The notes under the pieces were generated by a model. The model searched no databases and had not been told where the DNA came from. It saw only the letters and a program-made list of their open reading frames with translations. The position numbers and the translations under genes were made by a program. From assembly GCA_905233405.1 (NCBI GenBank), contig CAJOEG010000086.1, positions 1 through 10,750 on the forward strand: a stretch of DNA of 10,750 nt, read 5' to 3'. This DNA is from an uncultured Bacteroidales bacterium (GTDB lineage Bacteria > Bacteroidota > Bacteroidia > Bacteroidales > ML635J-15). The first letter of the stretch is position 1; each line of letters opens with the position of its first letter. Below, in pieces: positions 1-7,079 of this stretch.

Positions 1-1203
1 GTTGCAATAGAATTCTCCAATTTCACCGAGAACGACACTACAATGTATCTAGCACTTGTCCTTACAAAGAATATGGATGCACCTGTTTGCGTTCCGCTTT
101 TCACTAAAAACGACATAGGAAAAATGCTCCGTGGCATAGCACCTGCAAAATCGGAATCTACAACAGACGATGAAAACCGCGGGGCAACCACTGTGGCCGC
201 AAAAAAACTTGGAATCTATGAATCGACAAGCCTGTATAATGCCCTTTGGAAACCTTTGGAGAAATATTTTCCAGAAAATCCGCGCATTTACTTTGCACCG
301 TCTGGCGATTTGCACCAGATTGCCGTTGAATATGCTCCAACTGGCAACGGCAAGACTATTTCGGACAAGTATGAAATTTACCGTGTCTCATCAACGCGCT
401 TCCTAGCAATGGATTATATGCCAAAGCCATTCAAAAATTCAGTCCTTTACGGTGGCATATACTACGACAGCGACACGACAACTATGAAACAGGAAAGCGA
501 CAGATATTCAACGCGTAGTGCTACATCATACACATCGTTTGCCGACTTCAACCGCAACGAAGACCGAGGCAGTCTAAATTATCTGCCAGGTACAAAGACC
601 GAAGTGGAAGACATTGTAGGCAAACTGAAGAAGAAACGCATAAAATCGCAACTATACGAGGGTTCGCAGGCAAACGAAGAATCGTTCAAGGCATTGTCTG
701 GAAGCGACATTTCTGTATTGCATATCGCAACGCATGGTTTCTTCCTGCCTACAGATGAGAAAATGTCGGGCGACCAGTCGCTTGTGCAGTCGGGACTTCT
801 GCTTTCTGGTGCAAACTACGCTTGGCAAAACAAGCCTCTGCCCGAAGGCATAGAGGATGGCATTCTTACAGCCAAGGAAATAAGCTTTATGGACTTGCGT
901 AAGACCGATTTGGTTGTGCTTTCTGCCTGCCAGACGGCACTCGGAGAAATAACAGGCGAAGGCGTTTTCGGTCTGCAACGTGGTTTCAAGAAAGCTGGCG
1001 CGCGGACCATCATTATGAGCCTCTGGCCAGTGGATGACAACGCCACCCTGCTGATGATGACCGAATTCTACACAAACCTCACCAAAGGAATGTCGAAACG
1101 AGCAGCCTTCCTTACTGCACAAAACAAGGTAAAGACTACTACAGGGTTCGAGAATCCTAGGTTCTGGGCAGCGTTCATAATGCTGGATGGAAACGAAAAG
1201 TGA
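1..1203 (+). CDS. CHAT-domain protein (caspase-like protease fold), 5'-truncated
   Basis: The frame is open from base 1, so the gene begins upstream; the first in-window ATG at 43 is unlikely to be the true start because the residues before it (AIEFSNF) already fit the family. The 400 visible residues are a CHAT domain (caspase HetF associated with TPRs). Visible landmarks are the YFAPSGDLHQIAVEY strand, the LPGTKTEVEDI segment, the catalytic-type histidine in HIATHGFF (His codon 733-735) and the catalytic-type cysteine in VVLSACQTALGE (Cys codon 928-930), followed by GVFGLQRGFKKAGA and SLWPVDD. Both dyad residues are present, so a cysteine protease activity is possible. In this family tetratricopeptide repeats normally lie N-terminal to CHAT, which would be outside the window. 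Partner and substrate are unknown; CHAT proteins are used in gasdermin-type and CRISPR-linked defence but also occur widely as uncharacterised TPR-CHAT proteins. No defence partner lies downstream. Confidence 0.88.
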   Translation, partial: VAIEFSNFTENDTTMYLALVLTKNMDAPVCVPLFTKNDIGKMLRGIAPAKSESTTDDENRGATTVAAKKLGIYESTSLYNALWKPLEKYFPENPRIYFAPSGDLHQIAVEYAPTGNGKTISDKYEIYRVSSTRFLAMDYMPKPFKNSVLYGGIYYDSDTTTMKQESDRYSTRSATSYTSFADFNRNEDRGSLNYLPGTKTEVEDIVGKLKKKRIKSQLYEGSQANEESFKALSGSDISVLHIATHGFFLPTDEKMSGDQSLVQSGLLLSGANYAWQNKPLPEGIEDGILTAKEISFMDLRKTDLVVLSACQTALGEITGEGVFGLQRGFKKAGARTIIMSLWPVDDNATLLMMTEFYTNLTKGMSKRAAFLTAQNKVKTTTGFENPRFWAAFIMLDGNEK

Positions 1204-1250
1204 TTTACGATTTACGATTGAAAATTTGAAAATTTGATGATTTGATGTAC

Positions 1251-1270
1251 AGACGCAAAATTTTGCGTCT
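1251..1270. repeat. Perfect 20-bp palindrome
   Basis: AGACGCAAAA followed by TTTTGCGTCT is a perfect inverted repeat with no loop. It is the first half of tandem unit 1. It has no T-run after it, so it is not a standard intrinsic terminator for the CHAT gene, though it lies 48 bases after that stop codon and might protect the 3' end of its mRNA. Confidence 0.85.
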
Positions 1271-1297
1271 CAACAGAAACGGCGAAGCCATTGTAAA

Positions 1298-1315
1298 GAC
1301 GTGCCATGGCGCGTC
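1298..1315. repeat. Near-perfect 18-bp palindrome, second tandem unit
   Basis: GACGTGCCATGGCGCGTC is palindromic apart from one T/G pair. It occupies the same place in unit 2 as the perfect palindrome at 1251-1270 does in unit 1, with the outer arms (GACG/CGTC) kept and the core replaced on both sides. Confidence 0.75.
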
Positions 1316-1444
1316 ACAACAGAAACGCCGCAGGCATTGAAACCAGAACGGCGAAGCCATAGAAACTTTGAAACGTGAAACTCAGAAACCTTCAAACGCC
1401 GTAGGCATTCAAACGGCGAAGCCCATAAAACCTTCTTTTTTCCC

Positions 1445-1474
1445 TTGCCATATAAAATGTTAATTATAATTTCG
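1445..1474 (+). promoter_or_regulatory. Probable panC promoter (Bacteroidota type)
   Basis: TTG at 1445-1447 is followed after 19 bases by TAATTTCG at 1467-1474, which fits the Bacteroidota -33/-7 consensus TTG-N19-21-TAnnTTTG with one mismatch. The expected start of transcription is about 1480, giving a leader of roughly 15 bases before the panC ATG at 1495. Confidence 0.5.
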
Positions 1475-1494
1475 CGGCAATAAATTTCATTGAG

Positions 1495-2346
1495 ATGAAA
1501 ATAGTTAGAACTGTTGATGAACTTACCGCCTTGAGAAGCGACAACTCATTCAAAGGCAAGAGATTAGGATTTGTACCGACAATGGGTGCTCTGCACGAGG
1601 GACACGCATCACTTATACGTCGCAGCGTTGCTGAAAACGACTGCACTGTGGTTTCGGTATTCGTTAACCCGCGCCAATTCAACGACCCCAACGACTACAA
1701 GAACTACCCGATAACCACCGACGCCGACATTGCTCTGCTCGAAAGTGTAAAGTGCGACATCCTCTACCTGCCAACCGCCGAGGACATCTACAATGGCTAC
1801 GACGGCTGCAAAATGGATTTTCACGGACTCGACAGAATGTACGAAGGCGAATTCCGCCCCGGTCATTTTCAAGGTGTAGTTGACATAGTTTACAGACTTT
1901 TCGACCTCGTAAAGCCCGATTTCTCATATTTCGGCGAAAAGGATTTCCAGCAGGTTGCAATAATAAAACTAATGGTAAAGCAGAAAAATCTGCCGCTGAC
2001 AATAGTCCCCTGCCCCATCGTCCGCGAAGAAAGCGGTCTGGCAAAAAGTTCACGCAACAGACTTCTGACTCCCGAACAACTGGAAGTCGCACCGCAAATC
2101 TACAAGATTATAACCGAAACCTGCTCGGAAATTCCAGAAAGTCAGACACCTAATGCACTCATTGAAACGCTGAAAAACAAGATTGACAGCATAAAATTTA
2201 TGAAGATGGAATATGCAGCATTCTGCAATTCCGAAACACTTGAACTTTTAAGCAAATTCGATAAAAAAATCGAGACAAGGCTCTGTATTGCGGTTTGGTG
2301 CGGAAACATCAGATTAATTGACAATATTAATTGCATTGTTAAATAA
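1495..2346 (+). CDS. panC: Pantothenate synthetase
   Basis: PanC joins pantoate and beta-alanine with ATP to give pantothenate, in the cytoplasm, by way of a pantoyl-adenylate. The 283-residue length is normal for the family. Visible signatures are FVPTMGALHEGH (residues 27-37, including the HIGH-type ATP motif), VFVNPRQF, FGEKDFQQ (146-153) and the KMSKS-like loop SGLAKSSRN (180-188). The residue before SSRN is Lys where Met or Leu is more usual; this position varies. The ATG at 1495 is chosen because the MKIVRTVDEL start is typical and a promoter lies just upstream. panD, which makes the beta-alanine substrate, follows 41 bases later, so the two steps are co-located. Confidence 0.96.
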   Translation: MKIVRTVDELTALRSDNSFKGKRLGFVPTMGALHEGHASLIRRSVAENDCTVVSVFVNPRQFNDPNDYKNYPITTDADIALLESVKCDILYLPTAEDIYNGYDGCKMDFHGLDRMYEGEFRPGHFQGVVDIVYRLFDLVKPDFSYFGEKDFQQVAIIKLMVKQKNLPLTIVPCPIVREESGLAKSSRNRLLTPEQLEVAPQIYKIITETCSEIPESQTPNALIETLKNKIDSIKFMKMEYAAFCNSETLELLSKFDKKIETRLCIAVWCGNIRLIDNINCIVK

Positions 2347-2362
2347 GTTTTGCTTAAATTTG
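2331..2362 (+). promoter_or_regulatory. Probable panD promoter inside the panC 3' end
   Basis: TTG at 2331-2333, a 21-base spacer and TAAATTTG at 2355-2362 match the Bacteroidota consensus fully. It overlaps the last codons and stop of panC, so panD and rfaE2 may be transcribed on their own as well as with panC. The panD ATG is 25 bases downstream of the motif. Confidence 0.55.
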
Positions 2363-2387
2363 CACCCGTTTTTTTACGACATCTGAA

Positions 2388-2738
2388 ATGAACATAGAAG
2401 TAGTAAAATCGAAAATTCACAAGGTCACCGTCACGGAGGCTAACCTTCAGTATGTTGGAAGCATAACCATAGACGAGGACTTGATGGACGCTGCAAATAT
2501 CATCGAGAACGAGAAAGTTCAAGTTGTCAACGTAAACAACGGCGAACGCCTTGAGACATACGTCATCAAGGGAGAACGCGGAACTGGTGTCATTTGCCTC
2601 AACGGTCCAGCAGCACGCAAGGCACAGGTCGGCGACATCGTCATCATAATATCCTACGCCTCAATGGATTTCGAGGAAGCCAAGAAATTCAAGCCGTCGT
2701 TCGTTTTTCCCGACACAAGAACCAACAAGATTGTATAA
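2388..2738 (+). CDS. panD: Aspartate 1-decarboxylase (pyruvoyl enzyme)
   Basis: PanD decarboxylates L-aspartate to beta-alanine for pantothenate synthesis. It is made as a proenzyme that cuts itself between Gly24 and Ser25, turning the serine into the pyruvoyl cofactor. The motif YVGSITID with G24-S25 is exactly placed, Lys9 and His11 (KSKIHK) are in the usual positions, and LNGPAARKAQVGDIVIIISY is the conserved C-terminal core. The 116-residue length is normal. It follows panC by 41 bases and its stop codon directly abuts the next start codon. Confidence 0.96.
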   Translation: MNIEVVKSKIHKVTVTEANLQYVGSITIDEDLMDAANIIENEKVQVVNVNNGERLETYVIKGERGTGVICLNGPAARKAQVGDIVIIISYASMDFEEAKKFKPSFVFPDTRTNKIV

Positions 2739-3221
2739 ATGACAATTTTGTCGCAAATAGAATCGAAGATTGTCAGTTTGCAAGATGCCGCCGAGTTAGT
2801 TTCCAACTGGAAGGCCGACGGACAAAAGGTCGTGTTTACAAACGGCTGCTTCGATGTACTCCACTACGGTCACGTATGCTACCTTGCCGAAGCCAAAGAA
2901 CTTGGAGACAAACTGATTGTCGGCTTGAACTCCGACGCATCGGTAAGACGTCTAAAAGGAGAAACACGCCCGATAAACGGACAGAAAGAACGTGCAACCT
3001 TGCTCGCTGCATTAAGTTTTATCGACGCAATTGTCATATTTGAAGAAGACACACCGGAAAATCTAATAAAAAACATAAGTCCAGATTTCCTTGTAAAAGG
3101 CGGAGACTACACTTTCGAGACGATTGTAGGTGCTGATTTTGTAAGTTCATACGGAGGCAAAGTTATTACTATTCCGCTTGTTAAAAACTTTTCATCATCA
3201 TCTATAATAAAAAGATTGTGA
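2739..3221 (+). CDS. rfaE2: RfaE2/HldE-type heptose-1-phosphate adenylyltransferase
   Basis: This 160-residue protein is a stand-alone cytidylyltransferase-fold enzyme matching the C-terminal (adenylyltransferase) half of HldE. It would transfer AMP from ATP to D-glycero-beta-D-manno-heptose 1-phosphate, giving the ADP-heptose precursor of the LPS inner core. Visible signatures are FTNGCFDVLHYGH (residues 33-45, with HYGH as the HxGH motif), GLNSDASVRRLKG, the RPIN segment, ERATLLAAL, and FLVKGGDY. It ends in SSSSIIKRL, a typical tail for this family. The ATG follows the panD stop with no gap (TAAATG), so the two are probably translated together. No kinase half (RfaE1) is in the window. A related glycerol-phosphate-type nucleotidyltransferase is a less likely alternative. 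Confidence 0.88.
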   Translation: MTILSQIESKIVSLQDAAELVSNWKADGQKVVFTNGCFDVLHYGHVCYLAEAKELGDKLIVGLNSDASVRRLKGETRPINGQKERATLLAALSFIDAIVIFEEDTPENLIKNISPDFLVKGGDYTFETIVGADFVSSYGGKVITIPLVKNFSSSSIIKRL

Positions 3222-3244
3222 TTGAAAAAAATGTATTATATTTG
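3216..3244 (+). promoter_or_regulatory. Probable promoter of the 3271 lipoprotein gene
   Basis: TATATTTG at 3237-3244 is a full match to the TAnnTTTG element. A TTG at 3216-3218, overlapping the end of rfaE2, lies 18 bases upstream, slightly short of the usual spacing. The lipoprotein ATG is 26 bases after the motif. Confidence 0.5.
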
Positions 3245-3270
3245 CAACCAAATTTTTAAGTAAAAGACAG

Positions 3271-3687
3271 ATGAAGAATAAGATATCATTGTTTATACTT
3301 TTGATAGGTCTAACGTTAGTGTTGATGCCTAGTTGCAAGAAAGTTGCTAACGAAATTATCGGTACTTGGGATGTTATGACTTTTGACACCAAACCGGAAG
3401 GCACAATGCAGATTACTTTCGACGACAATTCCAATGCTATAAGGATTCTAAATTCAGAATCAGGAATGAATGTTGACAGTTGCACATACGAGATTACCAA
3501 AAAGTCTCTGAAGGAACACATCATTTTTAGGGATAGCGAAATGTTGCCGGGCGTAGACAAACTTGACGGCATTTACCGTGTAGACAAAGTAAAGAATGAT
3601 GTCATCATCGCAACAAGGGTTGAATTTGAAGATGACCCAACAAGAGGAGGAGCATTCTTAAGAATGGAACTGAAAAGAAAGAATTAA
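3271..3687 (+). CDS. Small lipoprotein, lipocalin-like hypothetical
   Basis: The 138-residue protein opens with a lysine-bearing hydrophobic signal (KNKISLFILLIGLTLVL) and a lipobox MPSC, with the lipidated cysteine at residue 22. It should therefore be a membrane-anchored lipoprotein. The mature part begins CKKVANEIIGTWDVMTFD; the GTW near the N-terminus and the succession of short beta-type segments (MQITFDD, CTYEITKK, GIYRVDKVKNDVIIATRVEF) resemble the lipocalin-like lipoproteins common in Bacteroidota. No acidic surface-export signal follows the cysteine, so a periplasmic orientation is plausible. It has its own promoter and a strong terminator, so it appears to be a single-gene unit. Function unknown. 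Confidence 0.85.
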   Translation: MKNKISLFILLIGLTLVLMPSCKKVANEIIGTWDVMTFDTKPEGTMQITFDDNSNAIRILNSESGMNVDSCTYEITKKSLKEHIIFRDSEMLPGVDKLDGIYRVDKVKNDVIIATRVEFEDDPTRGGAFLRMELKRKN

Positions 3688-3708
3688 GCAATCATAAAAC
3701 TCATTTTA

Positions 3709-3746
3709 ACATAACGACTGCTCTTCAACAGTCGTTATGTTTTTTT
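3709..3746 (+). terminator. Strong intrinsic terminator after the lipoprotein gene
   Basis: A perfect 12-bp stem (ACATAACGACTG at 3709-3720 with CAGTCGTTATGT at 3729-3740) closes an 8-base loop and runs into seven T residues (3740-3746). It sits 21 bases after the lipoprotein stop and ends only 11 bases before the radA start codon. Confidence 0.93.
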
Positions 3747-3757
3747 AGAAGGGACTT

Positions 3758-5114
3758 ATGGCAAAAAACAAAACTATATTCGTCTGCCAGAACTGCGGGT
3801 TCGTTTCGCCCAAATGGGTAGGCAAATGCCCGAACTGCGACAGTTGGAATTCTTTCATCGAAGAGGTTGAAGACAAGGAGGAGAAAAGCCAAAAGGCATA
3901 TTCGGAAGCCATTGCTGGCACTCCTGTCCCAATCTACGACATAAAGCAGAAGGAACTCCACAGAATCGATATGCCATACACAGAATTCAACCGTGTACTC
4001 GGTGGCGGACTTGTCCCTGGCTCACTTGTACTGCTCGGTGGAGAACCTGGAATCGGAAAGTCAACGTTAATACTGCAGTCGGCACTCAACATCAACAAGA
4101 AAGTCCTTTACATTTCGGGCGAGGAAAGCGATACCCAAATAAAACTCCGAGCCGACCGAGTGCTTGATTTACACCGAAATAAACATCGACAAGATTATTG
4201 CTACAATCAAGGCTACCGAACCAGAAATTGTAGTCATCGACTCTATACAGACAACCGCATCTACCGATATAACTTCATCCCCTGGAACAGTTTCACAGAT
4301 TAGGCTCTGTGCTCAGAAACTACAGGAATATGCAAAACAGTCGGGCGTACCTATAATAATAATAGGACACATCAACAAGGACGGCGACATTGCAGGTCCT
4401 ATGTCGCTCGAACATATCGTTGACGTTGTTGTGCAATTTGAAGGCGACAACAATCACTTCTACCGCCTGCTCCGCCCAAAGAAAAACCGTTTCGGCTCAA
4501 CCTACGAAATCGGCGTGTTCGAGATGATGAACTACGGGTTGAAGGAAGTCATCGACCCTGGAAAAATACTCCTTTCTGGCGACAACAGCAACCTCAGCGG
4601 AATAGCATTCGGAACCGTAAATGAAGGTTCGCGCTCGCTGATGATTGAGATTCAAGCACTTGTCGGCAACTCCGTATATGGCACACCGCAACGCTCGTCA
4701 ACAGGTTTCGACAACCGCCGCTTTATGATGTTGCTTGCTGTAATCGAAAAGCGTTTAGGTTTGAAACTCAATGCAAAGGATGTCTTCCTAAATATTGCTG
4801 GAGGTTTGAAAATAAATGACACCGCCGTCGATGTTTCAGTAATAGCAGCGGTAATTTCGTCCTACATTGACAAGGCCATCCCCGACAACCACTGCTTTAT
4901 CGGCGAAGTAGGACTTTCGGGACAAATAAAGCCTGTTTCGTTCATCGAAAAGCGTGTGGCAGAAGCATCAAGGCTTGGTTTCTCGACAATTTTCATCTCT
5001 GCATCACAGAAATCAGAAGTCAAGAACCAGAAATCGACAATAATCCCAGTTGCCGATGTAAGAGACTTTGCCACAAGACTTTTCAAGGGTTCTAACCAAA
5101 GCCAAGAACAGTAA
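3758..5114 (+). pseudogene. radA: radA DNA-repair ATPase, interrupted by an internal deletion/frameshift
   Basis: RadA (Sms) is a RecA-like ATPase that processes recombination intermediates. Two adjoining frames together give a nearly complete protein. The first frame (3758 to about 4159) holds the C4 zinc finger (FVCQNCG and KCPNCDSW), the Walker A motif GGEPGIGKST (Lys101) and GEESDTQIKLRADR. The second frame (from about 4161 to the stop at 5112-5114) resumes at CLIYTEINIDK and holds Walker B IVVIDSIQT, the RadA motif KNRFG (4482-4496) and the Lon-like C-terminal domain (DVFLNIAGGLKI, GEVGLSGQIKPV). Homologues have about six to eight residues between RADR and CLI; only one base is left here, so a net loss of 17, 20 or 23 bases best explains the break. 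As read, the first frame runs to a stop at 4303 and separates Walker A from Walker B, so neither piece should be active. A sequencing or assembly error cannot be excluded. The stop overlaps the next ATG by one base. Confidence 0.87.
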
Positions 5115-5929
5115 TGTCAAAAATTATTTCACCCGACGGACACATTGGAACTCTTGACTACCTAAAGTCAATCTGTTCGGCAAGACATCTCGCCATAGCC
5201 CTCGCCAAAGGTGAAATCAAGAACCAGTCGTCGATGAACATTACTGGTATCTTCTTGAATATCATACAGTCGCTAATTGGACTTACTGTATATTGGATTG
5301 TGTTCGGCGTGGCCATCGGCATTGATACTGGCGAAATCCCCTACCCCGTTTTCGTGCTTCCCGGTATTTTCATCTGGCACTACTTCTCTGCAATAACTGG
5401 TTACTGCAGCAACTGCTTCATTCTTAACCAAAACCTTATTGAAAAACTTTACTTCCCGAGAATATGCATTCCGCTGTCGAAAATACTCGTCGGATTGGTT
5501 GACTTTGCAATCGGTTTTGCGCTTTTCATCATACTTTTCATCTGCTTCGGGCAATCTTTTACACTAAATTGGCTTGCTTTTCCACTGATTTTCATACTGA
5601 TAATAATATGCGTAACAACAATTGGACTTTGCATAAGTTTTGTTTCGCTGTTTTCGATGGACACAGCACGCATTTCTGCTCAACTTACCAACTTCTTGAT
5701 TTTCATAACGCCAGTATTTTACCCAGAAACCATTATTCCTGAAAATTTCAAGTTCATACTTTACATAAATCCAGTTGCAGGAATCATTGAATACTCACGA
5801 TGGTCTCTGCTCGGAGCACCGCTTCCCGACTTCAAATACCTAATTGGCATTGCATTAACCATCTGCCTAGCAATATCAGCATTCTTTATCTTCAAGAAAT
5901 ACGAAAAACGAATTTCAGACCTTCTGTAA
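5114..5929 (+). CDS. ABC-2 type polysaccharide export permease (Wzm/KpsM-like)
   Basis: This 271-residue protein is the membrane half of an ABC exporter. It has about six hydrophobic helices (roughly 44-70, 80-95, 115-140, 148-180, 190-205 and 240-260) and the family landmarks IPYPVFVLPGIFIWHYF, LIEKLYFPRICIPLSKI, NFLIFITPVFYPETIIP and ILYINPVAGIIEYSRW. These match permeases that move undecaprenyl-linked O-antigen, capsule or teichoic-acid precursors across the inner membrane. The amphipathic N-terminal stretch (KGEIKNQSS) differs from the usual RYKQT-type sequence of the family. The ATG overlaps the radA stop by one base and the ATPase starts one base after its stop, so the three are probably one transcript. 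Confidence 0.9.
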   Translation: MSKIISPDGHIGTLDYLKSICSARHLAIALAKGEIKNQSSMNITGIFLNIIQSLIGLTVYWIVFGVAIGIDTGEIPYPVFVLPGIFIWHYFSAITGYCSNCFILNQNLIEKLYFPRICIPLSKILVGLVDFAIGFALFIILFICFGQSFTLNWLAFPLIFILIIICVTTIGLCISFVSLFSMDTARISAQLTNFLIFITPVFYPETIIPENFKFILYINPVAGIIEYSRWSLLGAPLPDFKYLIGIALTICLAISAFFIFKKYEKRISDLL

Positions 5930-5930
5930 A

Positions 5931-7079
5931 ATGACACCAGAAACCGCCATATCAATAAGAAACCTCTCAAAATCATACAGCAGAGCAGAGAAACGCAGCA
6001 ACCTGTTGCGCAAACCAGCAAAAAACGAAAGTTTCTTTGCCGTTGACAACATCAGCCTCGACATACAAAAGGGCGAAGTCGTTTGCATTTCGGGACACAA
6101 CGGCTCTGGCAAAAGCACTCTGCTGAAAATGATTGCAGAAGTCACACAGCCGACATCAGGGGAAATTGAAATTGACGGAAAAGTTGCATCGATACTTGAA
6201 ATAGGCATCGGATTCCAGCCAGAAATCTCAGGCTACGAAAACATTTTCCTTTCAGGAGCAATGTACGGGCTGAAAAAATCGGAAATTGAAAAAAAGATTG
6301 ACAAAATTATCGAGATGTTCGGCTTCCCCGAGTTCATAAACACTCCCGTAAAGTACTACTCGTCAGGAATGTATATGCGTCTTGCCTTCTCCGTTATCGT
6401 AAACATCGAAGCAGACATTTACCTGTTCGACGAGGTCACAAGCGTTGGCGACACAGAATTCAGACAGAAGGTTATCCGTGAAATTTCACGCTTGAAAAGT
6501 CAGAATGCAACAATACTTGTCGTTACACACACGCCAACCCTATTTTCAAAAATCAGTGACAAATTCTTAACCTTCGACAAAGGAAAAATCAGCATTTCCA
6601 ATACGGCACAAAACTCAAACAACAACAGAAATAATCCATTGCATATACTTTCCGATACGCTAAAGCAGATAAAGGAAACCTACTCCTCAGAAATTGACTT
6701 CGACTTGGTGGAAATCAACATAATAACCTCAGCCACAGACCTTAACAAAATATTTGACACAAACATCGGAATAAAGGCGAACTTCAAATACAAATCTATC
6801 AGCGAATTTACAATTGTTATGGCTATTTCCGACCAAACAGGAAACACAATAACATCGGCAAGCGCAGATTTGCAACACGGAGAAACTGATAACAAAACAA
6901 TCACATTTGAAATACCAAGCGGACATCTTCGACCATCGCCAATCAGCCTAAACGTTGATATTACTGACAATCAAGGGAAAACATTAATATCGTATCCCAA
7001 CATAGCCAATGTGCCGTTTACAGAAGACATAACCCATTCGGGTTATGTGAACATACCGATAAAGGTGGAAGTAGAATAA
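5931..7079 (+). CDS. ABC exporter ATPase with Wzt-like C-terminal domain
   Basis: This is the ATPase partner of the upstream permease, 382 residues. The nucleotide-binding domain (about 5-235) shows Walker A GHNGSGKST (Lys61), a degenerate signature YYSSGMYMRLAF (about 142-153), Walker B IYLFDE (Glu168), the SVGD D-loop typical of polysaccharide ATPases, and the H-loop VVTHTP (His200). The C-terminal part (about 240-382), rich in short beta-type segments (FKYKSISEFTIVMAISD, TITFEIPSGHL, ISLNVDITDNQG), fits the position and character of the Wzt C-terminal domain, which in characterised O-antigen exporters recognises the capped end of the glycan. That would imply a substrate with a specific terminal cap, which is inference. 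No glycosyltransferase gene lies beside it in the window. Confidence 0.9.
   Translation: MTPETAISIRNLSKSYSRAEKRSNLLRKPAKNESFFAVDNISLDIQKGEVVCISGHNGSGKSTLLKMIAEVTQPTSGEIEIDGKVASILEIGIGFQPEISGYENIFLSGAMYGLKKSEIEKKIDKIIEMFGFPEFINTPVKYYSSGMYMRLAFSVIVNIEADIYLFDEVTSVGDTEFRQKVIREISRLKSQNATILVVTHTPTLFSKISDKFLTFDKGKISISNTAQNSNNNRNNPLHILSDTLKQIKETYSSEIDFDLVEINIITSATDLNKIFDTNIGIKANFKYKSISEFTIVMAISDQTGNTITSASADLQHGETDNKTITFEIPSGHLRPSPISLNVDITDNQGKTLISYPNIANVPFTEDITHSGYVNIPIKVEVE

Larger units (their letters stand above)
1204..1444. repeat. Repeat-rich intergenic region with tandem and hairpin repeats
   Basis: This gap has no credible gene and is full of small repeats. It starts with AT-rich direct repeats (TTTACGA twice at 1204-1217, GAAAATTT twice near 1220-1235). 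A 46-bp unit is then duplicated in tandem (1251-1296 and 1297-1342). Each copy opens with a palindrome and shares the stretch CAACAGAAACG before a small 9-base hairpin. Further 9-base mini-hairpins follow at 1350-1358, 1398-1406 and 1415-1423. The look is that of non-coding dispersed palindromic elements found between genes in Bacteroidota; that attribution is from memory and not checked. Confidence 0.75.

Noticed and set aside
652..1122. 156-residue minus-strand frame inside the CHAT gene
   Set aside because: It is a shadow of the strong CHAT coding frame, with no recognisable motif.
1251..1342. CRISPR-like array
   Set aside because: Only two units in direct tandem, no spacers between constant repeats and no cas genes.
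2142..2522. Minus-strand frame across panC end and panD
   Set aside because: It runs antisense to two well-identified genes and has no family features.
2594..3043. Plus-strand frame overlapping panD and rfaE2
   Set aside because: It is rich in Arg and Cys from out-of-frame reading of both genes.
4157..4170. Programmed ribosomal frameshift in radA
   Set aside because: No slippery run or stimulating structure is seen at the junction, and the expected linker residues are missing, which a frameshift alone does not explain.
4164..5114. Separate gene starting at TTG 4164
   Set aside because: The product would begin in the middle of the RadA ATPase core without Walker A; it is the downstream part of the same broken gene.
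7027..7048. 9-bp inverted repeat ACATAACCC/GGGTTATGT near the end of the ATPase gene
   Set aside because: It is inside the coding region, has no T-run and encodes conserved-looking residues; probably chance or at most mRNA structure.
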